Below, piece after piece: positions 1-8,128 of a stretch of 42,255 nt of DNA. Source of the DNA: an uncultured Collinsella sp. GTDB lineage: Bacteria > Actinomycetota > Coriobacteriia > Coriobacteriales > Coriobacteriaceae. The notes beneath the pieces were generated by a model. It searched no databases, was not told the DNA's origin, and saw nothing but the letters and a program-made list of their open reading frames with translations. Every line of letters begins with the position of its first letter. Within the stretch, counting starts at the first letter, position 1. The translations under genes and the position numbers were made by a program. Where the stretch lies: assembly GCA_902464645.1 (NCBI GenBank), contig CABQKL010000004.1:1-42255 (forward strand), read 5' to 3'.

Positions 1-1
1 T

Positions 2-1159
2 GCTTTCGAAGCTTGCGAGCTGCGCGACGGCGACAAGGGTCGCTACCTGGGCAAGGGCGTTTCGCAAGCCGTCGAGCACGTCAACAACGAGTGCGCCAAC
101 GCCGTCGTGGGCCTCGATGCCTTCGATCAGCGCGCCGTCGATGCCGCACTAATCGTCGCCGACGGTACGCCCAACAAAACCAAGCTCGGCGCCAACGCCA
201 TTCTGGGCGTATCGCTGGCCGTTGCCCGCGCTGCGGCAGAGTCGGCGGGCCTGTCGCTGTACCAGTACCTGGGCGGCGTCAACGCTCACCTGCTGCCCAC
301 GCCTATGATGAATATCCTCAACGGCGGCGTGCATGCCGACAACAACGTTGACTTCCAGGAGTTCATGATCATGCCGGTGGGCGCTCCGAGCTTTGCCGAG
401 GGCCTGCGTTGGTGCGCCGAGGTCTACCACACCCTCAAGGGCGTGCTGCACGAGGCCGGCCTGGGCGGCGGCGTGGGCGACGAGGGCGGCTTCGCGCCCA
501 ACCTCAAGACCAATGCCGAGCCGTTCGAGTACATCACCAAGGCCGTCGAGAAGGCTGGCTTTAAGCCCGGCGTCGACTTCATGTACGCCATGGATCCGGC
601 CTCGACCGAGTTCTACAACGCCGAGACCGGCATGTACGAGCTCAAGGGCGAGGGCGTGGAGTACACGAGCGCCCAGATGGTTGATTACTGGGAGAAGCTC
701 GTCGACACCTATCCCATCATCTCCATCGAGGACGGCATGGCCGAGGAGGACTGGGACGGTTGGGTCGAGCTCACCCAGCGCATTGGCAACAAGGTGCAGC
801 TGGTGGGCGACGACCTGTTTGTCACCAACACCGAGCGCCTCAAGAAGGGCATCGAGCTGGGTGCCGCCAACGCGATCCTGGTCAAGGTCAACCAGATCGG
901 CACGCTCACCGAGTCGCTCGAGGCCATCGAGACTGCCAAGGAGGCCGGCTACGCTTGCATCGTGAGTCACCGTTCCGGCGAGACCGAGGACTCCACCATC
1001 GCTGACCTGGTCGTGGGTGTTAACGCCGGCCAGATCAAGTCGGGCGCCCCGTGCCGCAGCGACCGTATTGCCAAGTACAACCAGCTCATCCGCATCGAGG
1101 ACGAGCTCGAGGGCAGCGCGCGCTACGCCGGTAAGGCCGCGTTCTACAACATTCGCTAA
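2..1159 (+). CDS. eno: Enolase (2-phosphoglycerate dehydratase), 5' end outside window
   Basis: Glycolytic enolase, cytoplasmic, converting 2-phosphoglycerate to phosphoenolpyruvate. The reading frame is open from base 2, so the N-terminus (about 45 residues) lies before the window. Visible family signatures, in order, are FEACELRDGD, the Mg-ligand segments MDPASTEFY, SIEDGMAEEDW and GDDLFVTN, the catalytic-lysine segment LVKVNQIGTLTE, and SHRSGETEDS followed by KSGAPCRSDR near the end. The C-terminus is intact and a strong terminator follows 70 bases later. An ATG at 107 is internal, because conserved enolase sequence lies upstream of it. Nothing unusual is seen apart from the window edge. 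Confidence 0.98.
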   Translation, partial: AFEACELRDGDKGRYLGKGVSQAVEHVNNECANAVVGLDAFDQRAVDAALIVADGTPNKTKLGANAILGVSLAVARAAAESAGLSLYQYLGGVNAHLLPTPMMNILNGGVHADNNVDFQEFMIMPVGAPSFAEGLRWCAEVYHTLKGVLHEAGLGGGVGDEGGFAPNLKTNAEPFEYITKAVEKAGFKPGVDFMYAMDPASTEFYNAETGMYELKGEGVEYTSAQMVDYWEKLVDTYPIISIEDGMAEEDWDGWVELTQRIGNKVQLVGDDLFVTNTERLKKGIELGAANAILVKVNQIGTLTESLEAIETAKEAGYACIVSHRSGETEDSTIADLVVGVNAGQIKSGAPCRSDRIAKYNQLIRIEDELEGSARYAGKAAFYNIR

Positions 1160-1231
1160 ACGGGCGAATTTGGCGAGGGGGAGGCTGACTCGGTTCCTCC
1201 CCGCCTTGGCTGGATGCCGCAAAGAACTATG

Positions 1232-1263
1232 GGCGCTGGGCCATACGGCTCAGCGCCTTTTTT
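1232..1263 (+). terminator. Rho-independent terminator after eno
   Basis: GGCGCTGGGCC (1232-1242) pairs with GGCTCAGCGCC (1247-1257) through an ATAC loop, with one G-U pair. Six T residues follow at once. It separates eno from the division gene downstream. Confidence 0.9.
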
Positions 1264-1354
1264 ATGTCGAGCAAAGGCTGGCGAAGGCGGTGCGGGCGCT
1301 CGTGCTATAACTAAAGGACTTAGCGCAAACAAACCTCAACCGCACAAGGCGCAC

Positions 1355-2116
1355 ATGGATCAGATTTACGACAACAGGTATTATTCCGCCGGTTCGCGCG
1401 AGCCGTCGCCTCGTCGTGCGCGTACCGCACAGCTTGGCGGGTCTGGTTATGCTGGTGCTGATCGCTCCAGGTATAGCTCGCCGGCGACTTCGCATCCCAA
1501 TGCTCAGCCAAATAGTTCCTCGGATAGTCCGGTGCGCCCATCGCGTTCCAAGCATGCGTCGCGCCCTTCGACCCAGGCGTCCGACAAGCCGCGCCGTCCC
1601 TCAAGCCGTCTTTCCGGCTCGGACTTTATGCACTACGCCAACGACAACGCAGCGGTCAAGGCAATTTACGACTTTACCCATGGACCCCAGCGCGGGCTGT
1701 TTATTGGCATTGTCGTCGTCCTGGTGCTCGTGAGCCTGTACTTTCCCGTGCGCGACCTCTACGTTGCCAAACGCTCGAACGATATCTTGGCCAAGCAGGT
1801 CGAGATTCGCCAGCAGTACAACGACGAGCTGCAGAAAAGCGTCGACAAGCTGCTCTCGGAGGAGGGTATCAAGGACGCGGCATCCGAGGACTTGGGCCTG
1901 GTGATGCCCGGCGAGAAGAGAATTGAAGTGCAGGGCCTGGACGACGATTCGGATTCGTCTTCGAGCAAGAAGTCGTCGAACGCCAAGAAGGCCAGCGAAG
2001 TTGCCAAGGAAATCGAAGACGTCGGTAAGGACGCGCCGTGGTACATCCAGGCGCTCGACATGCTGTTTGGGTTTAACGGTGTCGAGGGCCAGACGGTCGT
2101 GTCCAACGGCAAATAG
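1355..2116 (+). CDS. DivIC/FtsB-like septum formation initiator protein
   Basis: Predicted bitopic membrane protein of 253 residues, probably part of the divisome (FtsL/DivIC/FtsB family). A long Ser/Pro/Arg-rich cytoplasmic tail (about residues 1-110) precedes one membrane helix (about 114-131, GLFIGIVVVLVLVSLYF). A short coiled coil follows (about 138-170, with ILAKQVEIRQQYNDELQ) and then an acidic, Ser/Lys-rich tail. The order eno - septum formation initiator - Ppx/GppA is common in actinobacteria and supports the call. I chose the ATG at 1355 because the longer frame starting at 1214 runs back through the eno terminator. The ribosome-binding site is weak (AAGGCG). The low-complexity N-tail is longer than in classical FtsB. 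Confidence 0.8.
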   Translation: MDQIYDNRYYSAGSREPSPRRARTAQLGGSGYAGADRSRYSSPATSHPNAQPNSSSDSPVRPSRSKHASRPSTQASDKPRRPSSRLSGSDFMHYANDNAAVKAIYDFTHGPQRGLFIGIVVVLVLVSLYFPVRDLYVAKRSNDILAKQVEIRQQYNDELQKSVDKLLSEEGIKDAASEDLGLVMPGEKRIEVQGLDDDSDSSSSKKSSNAKKASEVAKEIEDVGKDAPWYIQALDMLFGFNGVEGQTVVSNGK

Positions 2117-2136
2117 CGCCCGGAGGGGAGCCTGCA

Positions 2137-3138
2137 ATGGCAGATTGCAAACGCTATAAGGTAGCCGCGATCGACCTGGGAACAGTGTCGTCGCGACTGG
2201 TGTTAGCGCAGGTCGAGGCCGGGGCGATCGTGGAATCGTCCAAGCATACCGAGATCACCGACTTGGGCGAGGGCGTGGACGCGACGGGCCGCTTTTGCGA
2301 GGCGGCCGTCGAGCGTGTGCTCGCCGCGTGTCGCATGTTTGTGGACGAGGCGCATGCCTTTGGGGCCGTGTGCATCTGCACCACGTGCACGAGTGCCGCG
2401 CGCGATGCGTCCAATGCCGCCCTGCTGCTGGACGGCCTGCGCGAGCTGGGGCTCGAACCGCAGGTGATTCCGGGCGAGGTCGAGGCACGCCTGACGTTTT
2501 TTGGCGTGGCGCACGACTTTGCCGGCGAGCGCATTATTGTTGCCGATTCGGGTGGCGGATCCACGGAGCTCGCGACGGGCGTCTATGCGCCGGAGCGTTG
2601 CGTCTTTGCGCTAGAAGGGACGCGCTCGCTGGACATTGGCTGCCGCCGTGTGACGGAGCGGTTTTTCTCGGCGCTGCCGCCTGCGGACGGCGAGCTTGCT
2701 GCCGCTGCCGCATGGGCAAACGAGCAGTTTGCGGGCTACTTTGAGAGTCTGCCTGTCGACTTTGAGCGCGCCGAACGCTTGGTCGCAGTGGGCGGCACGG
2801 TGACTACGCTGGTGGCTCTGGTCCACGAGCTGGAGCCGTATGATTCGAGCTTCGTGCACCTGCGCGAGCTTTCGCTGGAGCAGGTCTCGGCCGCTATCGA
2901 GCGCATGTCCACGCTGGACGCGGACAGCATCGCCGCGCTACCGGGTGTGCAGCCCAAACGCGCGGGCGTGATCTTGGCTGGCGCCGTGGTAATCCGCGAG
3001 CTCATGCGAGCCGGCGGCTACGACACGCTCACCGTAAGCGAGAACAGCCTGCTTGCCGGCATGGCCGCCACCATCAACGAGGTTCTCGACGGCGCGACCC
3101 CCACCATCGCCTGGGTCCCCAGCCTGAGCGCTCTTTAA
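2137..3138 (+). CDS. Ppx/GppA family exopolyphosphatase / pppGpp phosphohydrolase
   Basis: Cytosolic phosphatase of the ASKHA fold, 333 residues. Family members release phosphate from polyphosphate or convert pppGpp to ppGpp; the sequence alone does not decide which. Motifs are the phosphate-1 loop AAIDLGTVSSRL near residue 10, TCTSAARDASN, the catalytic-Glu segment IPGEVEARLTFFG and the phosphate-2 loop DSGGGSTELATG. It is a short, two-domain actinobacterial form without the C-terminal HD-like extension of long Ppx enzymes. GGAGGGG before the ATG supports the start. It lies 20 bases after the division gene and is probably co-transcribed with it. Confidence 0.9.
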   Translation: MADCKRYKVAAIDLGTVSSRLVLAQVEAGAIVESSKHTEITDLGEGVDATGRFCEAAVERVLAACRMFVDEAHAFGAVCICTTCTSAARDASNAALLLDGLRELGLEPQVIPGEVEARLTFFGVAHDFAGERIIVADSGGGSTELATGVYAPERCVFALEGTRSLDIGCRRVTERFFSALPPADGELAAAAAWANEQFAGYFESLPVDFERAERLVAVGGTVTTLVALVHELEPYDSSFVHLRELSLEQVSAAIERMSTLDADSIAALPGVQPKRAGVILAGAVVIRELMRAGGYDTLTVSENSLLAGMAATINEVLDGATPTIAWVPSLSAL

Positions 3139-3215
3139 CCGTCTTCCTCTGAGTTGCGGTGAAATAGTTCCTAAATAAGCTGATAAACGGTATAAACAGG
3201 ATCTATTCCACCGCA

Positions 3216-3502
3216 GCTTAGAGTCCCACCGGCATCTAAAAGAAACAAGCCCGCATCCCTTGGGGACACGGGCTCGAAAGCTCCATATGGTAGGGGCGGT
3301 GGGACGTCCGCGTATTTGCTTCGCAAATCCGCACCGGCTTCGGCCGCCTGCCGGCGCCCTCGTCGGCTCGCTGCGGACGCTGCGCGTCCGCCTGGTGCTC
3401 GCCCCCTCGCGGGTTCGAGTCCCGCCGGCGTCCAAAAGAAACGAGCCCGCATCCCAACGGGACACGGGCTCGTAAGCAATCACATGGTAGGGGCGGTGGG
3501 AC
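3216..3502. repeat. Tandemly duplicated tRNA-3'-end/terminator unit with GC-rich spacer
   Basis: Two diverged copies of a unit of about 90 bases lie at about 3216-3305 and 3412-3502. Each reads, on the plus strand, a T-arm-like segment ending in a tRNA-like 3' end (GTTCGAGTCCCGCCGGCGT then CCA in copy 2, decayed in copy 1). AAAAGAAAC follows, then a hairpin (GCCCG..CGGGC), then the complement of the last bases of tRNA-Leu (TGGTAGGGGCGGTGGGAC). In copy 2 the last part belongs to the intact tRNA-Leu; in copy 1 the tRNA breaks off after about 18 bases. Between them (3306-3411) is GC-rich DNA with small inverted repeats (GCGGACG..CGTCCGC). No complete second tRNA and no convincing protein is present. 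Confidence 0.7.
3434..3475 (-). terminator. Terminator of tRNA-Leu
   Basis: On the minus strand, just after the tRNA 3' end, GAGCCCG pairs with CGGGCTC around GTGTCCCGTTGGGATG. The next bases are a T-rich run, GTTTCTTTT. A near copy at 3247-3275 has the same layout and is the terminator of the decayed duplicate. Confidence 0.75.
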
Positions 3503-3569
3503 TCGAACCCACAATCCTTGCGGCGAGAGATTTTAAGTCTCCTGCGTATGCCAATTCCGCCACGCCCCC
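3485..3569 (-). tRNA. tRNA-Leu, anticodon TAA
   Basis: On the minus strand the gene begins GGGGGCGTGGCGGAATTGGC, has the anticodon loop CTTAAAA (anticodon TAA, decoding UUA), a long class-II variable arm (TCTCGCCGCAAGGA) and the T-arm GTGGGTTCGAGTCCCAC. It ends CGCCCCT-A-CCA with an encoded CCA. The 7-bp acceptor stem closes with one G-U pair at position 1/72. The 85-base length and long variable arm fit leucine tRNA. It is followed by its own terminator. Confidence 0.95.
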
Positions 3570-3600
3570 GTGAGACTAGAAGTCTAGCACAAGCCGTCCG

Positions 3601-4224
3601 TTACGCGTTGACGGCCATCGAGTGTTGGCCCGACTTCTCCAGGAACTCCTGGAACTTGGCTTCGTCACCCTTGTTTTGGTACTGCAGGGCCAGCAGGTAT
3701 TCCAGGCGGCAGCTCTTGACCTTGTCGTCACCGGCCTCCTTGAGCATGCGCTCCAGCTCGGGAATGTCGTTGTGGCGCTTGAGGATCATCGTGTCGTACA
3801 TCAGCTGGCACTCGTGTGCGACTGCCTCGGCCTGACCGCCCTCAAAGCCCTTGATCTCGTGCAGCAGCTCCTTGGACTTTTTGCGGTCCTCCTGGCCAAC
3901 GTAGTAGTTAAAGGCCTTAATGACCAGGTCGACACGCTGCATCTTGGGCAGGTTGAGTCCCAGCAGCAGGTCGAACATCTCGTCGGCGCGCTTATGGTCC
4001 TCGCGCAGCAGATAGGAGTTCAGGCGCAGGTAGTCGCGGTTGTAGCGCGGGTACAGCATGCTGGTGAGTTTGCCGTCGAGCAAACGATCGAACTCGTCCC
4101 ACTGCTTGGCGGCCATGAGCTGCTGCAGGCGTTTAAACGTGGTGCGTTTTTTGACGCTAAAGAACACCGACACGGCGATGCAGATGATAACGACGGCGGT
4201 CCAGAGTGTGCGGGAATCGGGCAT
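3601..4224 (-). CDS. Membrane-anchored helical (TPR-like) hypothetical protein
   Basis: 207 residues; I do not recognise a named family. The N-terminus is one membrane helix or uncleaved signal anchor (about residues 8-24, TAVVIICIAVSVFFSVKK). The rest is all-helical, with repeated helix pairs of the type LQQLMAAKQWDEFDRLLDG, LLREDHKRADEMFDLLL and LEYLLALQYQNKGDEAKFQ. These resemble tetratricopeptide repeats, so a scaffold or assembly role is possible but unproven. The start has AAGGA about 7 bases upstream. It stands alone between the tRNA and a divergent PTS gene. Confidence 0.7.
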   Translation of the reverse strand: MPDSRTLWTAVVIICIAVSVFFSVKKRTTFKRLQQLMAAKQWDEFDRLLDGKLTSMLYPRYNRDYLRLNSYLLREDHKRADEMFDLLLGLNLPKMQRVDLVIKAFNYYVGQEDRKKSKELLHEIKGFEGGQAEAVAHECQLMYDTMILKRHNDIPELERMLKEAGDDKVKSCRLEYLLALQYQNKGDEAKFQEFLEKSGQHSMAVNA

Positions 4225-4387
4225 ATTAGGGTCCTTAGTCGCTCATAAAGCGAGCGGTATGACAACACGTACTGGATGTATTATACGCAGCGCGCAAGCA
4301 AACTGGCATAAAAGCTCATCGAGGCCGAGTGACATCGCTCGCTGCGGTACACTTACCTAAAGTAAACCATGAAGGGAGACATTACCT

Positions 4388-4675
4388 ATGAAGAAAATCG
4401 TTTTGGCTTGCGGTGCTGGCGCTGCTACTTCCACGCTCGTCGCCCAGAAGGTCGCCACCCTGCTCGACGCCAACGGTTATGCCGGCAAGTATGAGATCGT
4501 GCAGTGCGCCATCTCCGAGGCCAAGGATTACTGCGACGAGGGCGCTGACCTGCTGATCGCCACCACCGTTGCCCCCGAGGGCCTCACCTGCCCGTACGTG
4601 AGCGGCGTGCCCTTCATGACCGGCATGAACCGCGTCGCTGCCGAGAAGGCCGTCCTCGACGTTATGGCTCAGTAG
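4388..4675 (+). CDS. PTS EIIB component, galactitol (GatB) type, orphan
   Basis: 95-residue cytoplasmic phosphocarrier that would pass phosphate from an EIIA protein to a sugar entering through an EIIC permease. The phosphorylatable cysteine is Cys8 in the P-loop-like LACGAGAATSTLV, the signature of the GatB/lactose-type IIB fold. The length is normal for a free-standing EIIB. No EIIA or EIIC gene is in the window on either side, so it must work with partners elsewhere or in a regulatory role. AAGGGAG precedes the ATG at good distance. The VOC gene follows after 11 bases, probably in the same transcript. Confidence 0.85.
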   Translation: MKKIVLACGAGAATSTLVAQKVATLLDANGYAGKYEIVQCAISEAKDYCDEGADLLIATTVAPEGLTCPYVSGVPFMTGMNRVAAEKAVLDVMAQ

Positions 4676-4686
4676 GCGCTGCCTGT

Positions 4687-5061
4687 ATGAGTGAGCAGAA
4701 CGCCAATCCGGTCGAGCTCTTTGGCATGCGCGTTGCCCATGTGGGCATTAACGCCACCGACCCGGCAGACGCCCTGGAGATCGCGGAGCTGTTCTCGACG
4801 ATGATGGGCCTGCCCGTCATCGAGACCCCCGTTTCGTACTTTAACGATTCGCTGGTCGAGATCATGAAGCAGAACGGTCGTGGCGCCAAGGGCCACATTG
4901 GCTTTGCCGTCAACGACATCGATGCGGCCGAGAAGTGGTTTGCCGAGCGCGGGCTCGAGGTTAACGAGGAGTCGCGCGTGCTGCTGCCCGACGGCGGCAC
5001 CAAACTCGTGTACTTTAAGCGCGAGTTCGCCGGCTTCGCCGTGCACCTGTGCCGCGACTAG
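4687..5061 (+). CDS. VOC (glyoxalase/dioxygenase superfamily) protein
   Basis: 124 residues, one vicinal-oxygen-chelate module of two beta-alpha-beta-beta-beta halves. The metal-ligand-like positions are the His in VAHVGINATDP near residue 18 and the His in GHIGFAVNDIDAAEKWF near residue 62. YFKREFAGFAVHLCRD at the end supplies a further His. The substrate cannot be told from the sequence; family members include glyoxalase I, methylmalonyl-CoA epimerase and antibiotic-resistance proteins. It directly follows the GatB-like gene, so a link to sugar metabolism is possible. A terminator follows 24 bases after the stop. Confidence 0.8.
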   Translation: MSEQNANPVELFGMRVAHVGINATDPADALEIAELFSTMMGLPVIETPVSYFNDSLVEIMKQNGRGAKGHIGFAVNDIDAAEKWFAERGLEVNEESRVLLPDGGTKLVYFKREFAGFAVHLCRD

Positions 5062-5085
5062 CGCACAAGCTGCTATAGCTAGCAA

Positions 5086-5121
5086 AAAGGGATAGAGCCG
5101 CGTGGCCCTATCCCTTTATTT
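5086..5121 (+). terminator. Terminator after the EIIB-VOC pair
   Basis: AAAGGGATAG (5086-5095) pairs with CTATCCCTTT (5108-5117) and is followed by ATTTAT. The AAAAAGG before the left arm would give a U-run in reverse, so it may also act on the minus strand. Confidence 0.75.
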
Positions 5122-5157
5122 ATGCCGAGGGGTTGACTTTTGCAACGTTCAAAAAAC

Positions 5158-5340
5158 CGAAGTCTAATACTTTTCCGAGAAGTGAACGAGACAAATCGGA
5201 TCCCCGAAGCATTGACACTTTAAGGGCGTCGTTTCCTGCGGTTTCGATACTAGAATCCTGCGATTTTGCCGACGAAAAATGTGGATGCTTCAGGGGTCCA
5301 AAAACAGACGTTCACTTCGCGGAAAAGTATTAGACCTCGA
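5158..5340. repeat. 183-bp MITE-like dispersed repeat, copy 1
   Basis: One of two copies in this window (other at 8238-8420); by hand count they are about 88% identical over all 183 bases with no gaps. The ends are terminal inverted repeats of about 29 bp. The right end read in reverse is CGAGGTCTAATACTTTTCC followed by GCGAAGTGAA; the left end differs at about two positions. No transposase is encoded, so the element would be non-autonomous. No clear target-site duplication is visible. This copy sits between the convergent VOC and kinase genes. Short frames inside it are not conserved as genes and were not called. Confidence 0.85.
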
Positions 5341-5356
5341 TTCACGAGGGGGCTTC

Positions 5357-6652
5357 CTACCGCGGCAGGCGAATCGTAAAGCGGCTGCCGACCCCTTCGA
5401 CCGAGGTCACACCGATGACGCCGCCGTGGCTGTCGACGATCCACTTGGCGATAGCGAGCCCCAGGCCCGAACCCTGTGCGCCGGCATCGCGCGCGTTGTC
5501 GGCGCGGTAGAACCGCTCGAACGCGTGAGCTGCGGATTCCTGGTTCATGCCGATGCCCTCGTCTTCAACGGCTATGTCGACCGCGCCCGTGCCCGCTTCG
5601 GGTGTTATGCCAAATGTGACGGTCGTTCCCGCGTCCGAATACTTAGCGGCGTTTTGCACGATCACGCGCAGAGCCTGCTTCACGAGCGCGACATCGACGG
5701 ACGCGTCGCAGCGCGGGTCGCTGGCAAACGCAGCGTCAAAAGCCAGCCGATATGTGTGCCCGGCATCAATCATCTGCGATTCCTCGCACACCTCGCCGAC
5801 CAGTGCAGCCAGGTTGGTATTCACGCGCCGCAGCACGGTGCGGCCGGCATCTCCGCGTGCCAAAAACAGCAGTTGTTCCACGAGCTCCTGCATGTGCTCG
5901 CTTTCGGCCTTGAGCGAGGCGATGGACTCTGCCAGCACGGCCGGGTCGTCTTTGCCCCAGCGGTCGAGCATGTTTACGTAGCCCTGAATTACCGCGATGG
6001 GCGTGCGCAGCTCGTGACTCGCATCGTTGACAAAGCGCATCTGCTGCAGCTTGGCCTCTTGCATCTGGCGCAGCAGGCGGTTGAGCGCGACCTCGATGCT
6101 CGCCAGGTCGGCGTCGCCAGTGGTGACGCTCGGCGAATCGACGCTTGCTCGCTCGATGGCCTGCTCCAGCGTTTCCATCTTGCCGCCGGAGAGCTGCATG
6201 CGGCCGAGCTCGTCCACGCGCAAAGCCAGGTCGTTGAGCGGCGCCATGGTGCGGCGCACGCGCCTCGCGCCGCCGAGCATGTTGAGCACGCTGATGACCT
6301 GCCAACCCACAACGACAAGGTAGAGAGGCCATAGCGTGACGAGGTCCTGCGCGAGGGGGAAGGTCTTGCTGGTGCGCGCAAGCTCGACGGTGTAGGTGAG
6401 CGTTGTCAGGTCCCAGCCGCGCGCGGGCGTCAGCGACATGCCGTGAACGGTGGCGCCGGGAATCCAGCCTGCGGTAAACGCGCTGTCGGGCAGCGTCTGG
6501 TTGTATCCATAGACGAGGATCGCCGCCGCAATCACCACCAGCAACAGATCGAGCCAGACGTAGCTCACCAAGCGGCGCCACATGTAGCTCCAGTTGATGG
6601 CGCGGGCGATGGAGGTGACGCGCTTGGTCTCGGCGTTACGCGCGACAGACAT
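5357..6652 (-). CDS. Two-component sensor histidine kinase
   Basis: 431 residues from the chosen ATG. Two membrane helices (about residues 30-50 and 105-125) enclose a short extracytoplasmic sensor loop of about 55 residues. A linker with HAMP-like position follows, then the H-box FVNDASHELRTPIAV with His at about 213, the N-box QNAAKYS, the G1 box DEGIGM, the F-box FERFYRAD and the G2 box GSGLGLAIAKWIVDSHGG. It would autophosphorylate and signal to the regulator encoded just upstream. The chosen start overlaps the regulator gene by 17 bases, implying translational coupling; an ATG 36 bases further upstream is possible. The signal sensed is unknown. Confidence 0.92.
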   Translation of the reverse strand: MSVARNAETKRVTSIARAINWSYMWRRLVSYVWLDLLLVVIAAAILVYGYNQTLPDSAFTAGWIPGATVHGMSLTPARGWDLTTLTYTVELARTSKTFPLAQDLVTLWPLYLVVVGWQVISVLNMLGGARRVRRTMAPLNDLALRVDELGRMQLSGGKMETLEQAIERASVDSPSVTTGDADLASIEVALNRLLRQMQEAKLQQMRFVNDASHELRTPIAVIQGYVNMLDRWGKDDPAVLAESIASLKAESEHMQELVEQLLFLARGDAGRTVLRRVNTNLAALVGEVCEESQMIDAGHTYRLAFDAAFASDPRCDASVDVALVKQALRVIVQNAAKYSDAGTTVTFGITPEAGTGAVDIAVEDEGIGMNQESAAHAFERFYRADNARDAGAQGSGLGLAIAKWIVDSHGGVIGVTSVEGVGSRFTIRLPR

Positions 6653-7421
6653 AGCCCACCCCGCGCACAGTTTGGATGATGCGGGCACCGCCGGCGTCTT
6701 CGATCTTGGCGCGCAGGTGCGCGATGTGTACGTCGACGTTGTTGGTGTCTCCTACGTATTCGTAGCCCAGTGCCTCGTGCGCGATGCGCTCGCGCGTGAG
6801 CACGGTGCCGGCATGTGCCATAAGCAGGGCGAGGACGTCGAACTCGCGGGCCGTGAGCGCGATGGGCGAGCCGCCGACCGTGACTTCGCGGCGGTCGGGG
6901 TCGAGCGCAACCGAGCCCACGGTGAGCGTGGCAGGGGAGGGTGAAGCGGAGGCCTGGGTCGAGTTGCTGGCCGGGGGAATCGCAACGGCGCTCTCGCCCG
7001 CGCCGCCCGCCATACCCGCCCTGACGCCGGCGCCGCCAACGCCCGAAGCCGTCCGCACGGCCTCCGAGCGCTTCAGCGCCACACGGATCCGTGCGAACAA
7101 CTCCTCAATCGCAAACGGCTTGGTCAGGTAATCGTCAGCGCCGGCATCGAGCCCGGCCACCTTGTCCATCACAGCATCGCGCGCGGTGACCATGATCACC
7201 GGCACGTCCTTGTGCTTGCGGACACGCCGCAGGACCTCCATGCCGTTGAGCTGCGGCAACAGCACATCGAGCAGAATCAGATCGTAGTCGCGCTCCAGCG
7301 CCAGGTCAACGGCGGTGCGGCCATCGGCGGCGTGCTCCACCTGGTAGCCCTCGTGCTCCAGTTCGAGCGTCACAAAGCGGGCGATTTTCTCCTCGTCCTC
7401 TACGATAAGGATCCGTGCCAT
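6636..7421 (-). CDS. OmpR/PhoB-family response regulator
   Basis: 261 residues. The receiver domain has the acidic pair EDEE at 8-11, the phospho-acceptor Asp52 in LILLDVLLPQLNG, the conserved Thr in VTARD and Lys in LTKPF. The C-terminal winged helix runs from about 165 (LTVGSVALDPDRREV) to VRGVGYVCRA. The linker between them is unusually long and rich in Gly, Ala and Ser (about residues 125-165). It pairs with the overlapping kinase gene. The DUF4342-like gene ends 18 bases upstream, so all three probably share a transcript. Confidence 0.95.
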   Translation of the reverse strand: MARILIVEDEEKIARFVTLELEHEGYQVEHAADGRTAVDLALERDYDLILLDVLLPQLNGMEVLRRVRKHKDVPVIMVTARDAVMDKVAGLDAGADDYLTKPFAIEELFARIRVALKRSEAVRTASGVGGAGVRAGMAGGAGESAVAIPPASNSTQASASPSPATLTVGSVALDPDRREVTVGGSPIALTAREFDVLALLMAHAGTVLTRERIAHEALGYEYVGDTNNVDVHIAHLRAKIEDAGGARIIQTVRGVGYVCRA

Positions 7422-7439
7422 GCGTGCCCCCGTCTGCGA

Positions 7440-7982
7440 TTACTTGTCGTCGTTCAGATTTTGCTTGATGCCGTCCGCGGCATCGGCGGCGTGATCCATC
7501 AGGTTGTTGATGCTGCCGGGCACGTCGCCGTCGCTGTCGATACGGTAGCGCATGCCAAAGAACAGACCAATCAGCATCAGCCATATCGTGGCGCCCCAGG
7601 CAAACAGGGCGACGATGGGAATCAGGATGGGGATGTTGAGGATGATCGCATCGCGGCGCGTGGCGATAAACTTGGTGTCCAGGCTCAGGCGGAAGAGCTT
7701 TTTGAGGTACTCCCACACGCTGTCCATCTTCTTGGAGAAGTCGGTCTTTTCGCTCGACTTTTCGTAGGCGGCCTGTGCGGCGACCATCTCGGCCGAGGGC
7801 TCATCGGCCGGCGCGGACTCGGTGGCGGCGTGCGCCGACGTGGTCTGGGTCTTGCCCTGCGACTCGAGCCAAATGATGGCGTCCAGAACGTTGCCGTCGG
7901 CGGCGTCGAGCGCGGCCTTGGCATCGGTATAGCTCACGTTGCACTTGGTGCGGATGGTTTCAACTTTTTCGAGGTCGTCCAT
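7440..7982 (-). CDS. DUF4342-like protein: UBA-like domain plus membrane segment
   Basis: 180 residues. The first 45 resemble a UBA/EF-Ts N-terminal three-helix domain (VETIRTKCNVSYTDAKAALD, then DGNVLDAIIWLE). An Ala/Glu/Ser-rich linker leads to a hydrophobic region (about 120-146, IPILIPIVALFAWGATIWLMLI) and an acidic tail. This architecture matches DUF4342-type proteins, whose function is unknown to me. It is the first gene of the three-gene operon with the regulator and kinase and may be an accessory or output of that pathway. AAAGGACAGG before the ATG supports the start. Confidence 0.7.
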   Translation of the reverse strand: MDDLEKVETIRTKCNVSYTDAKAALDAADGNVLDAIIWLESQGKTQTTSAHAATESAPADEPSAEMVAAQAAYEKSSEKTDFSKKMDSVWEYLKKLFRLSLDTKFIATRRDAIILNIPILIPIVALFAWGATIWLMLIGLFFGMRYRIDSDGDVPGSINNLMDHAADAADGIKQNLNDDK

Positions 7983-8100
7983 GACCTGTCCTTTCGTTCG
8001 ATGGGCGCGACGCCGGGCTATCTGCCCGGGCGCGAGCGTTGCGTTCGGCGGCCTGCGTTGCGCGGTGCCGCCCCGCCCTTGGTCGAACTCTATAGTGCAG

Positions 8101-8128
8101 GTTATAGATTAAGCGATTCTTGAGCCAA
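8101..8128 (-). promoter_or_regulatory. Candidate promoter of the DUF4342-regulator-kinase operon
   Basis: On the minus strand TTGGCT (-35) is followed after 16 bases by TATAAC (-10). The leader to the ATG at 7982 would be about 110 bases. Called by eye; the -35 match is only partial. Confidence 0.4.

Noticed and set aside
149..1222. Long open frame opposite enolase (357 codons)
   Set aside because: It is the mirror of a highly conserved GC-rich gene; codon bias of eno keeps the opposite strand open. No recognisable protein.
3306..3440. Possible complete tRNA on the plus strand ending GTTCGAGTCCCGCCGGCGTCCA
   Set aside because: Only the T-arm and 3' end are tRNA-like; no matching acceptor 5' strand, D-arm or anticodon arm can be folded upstream.
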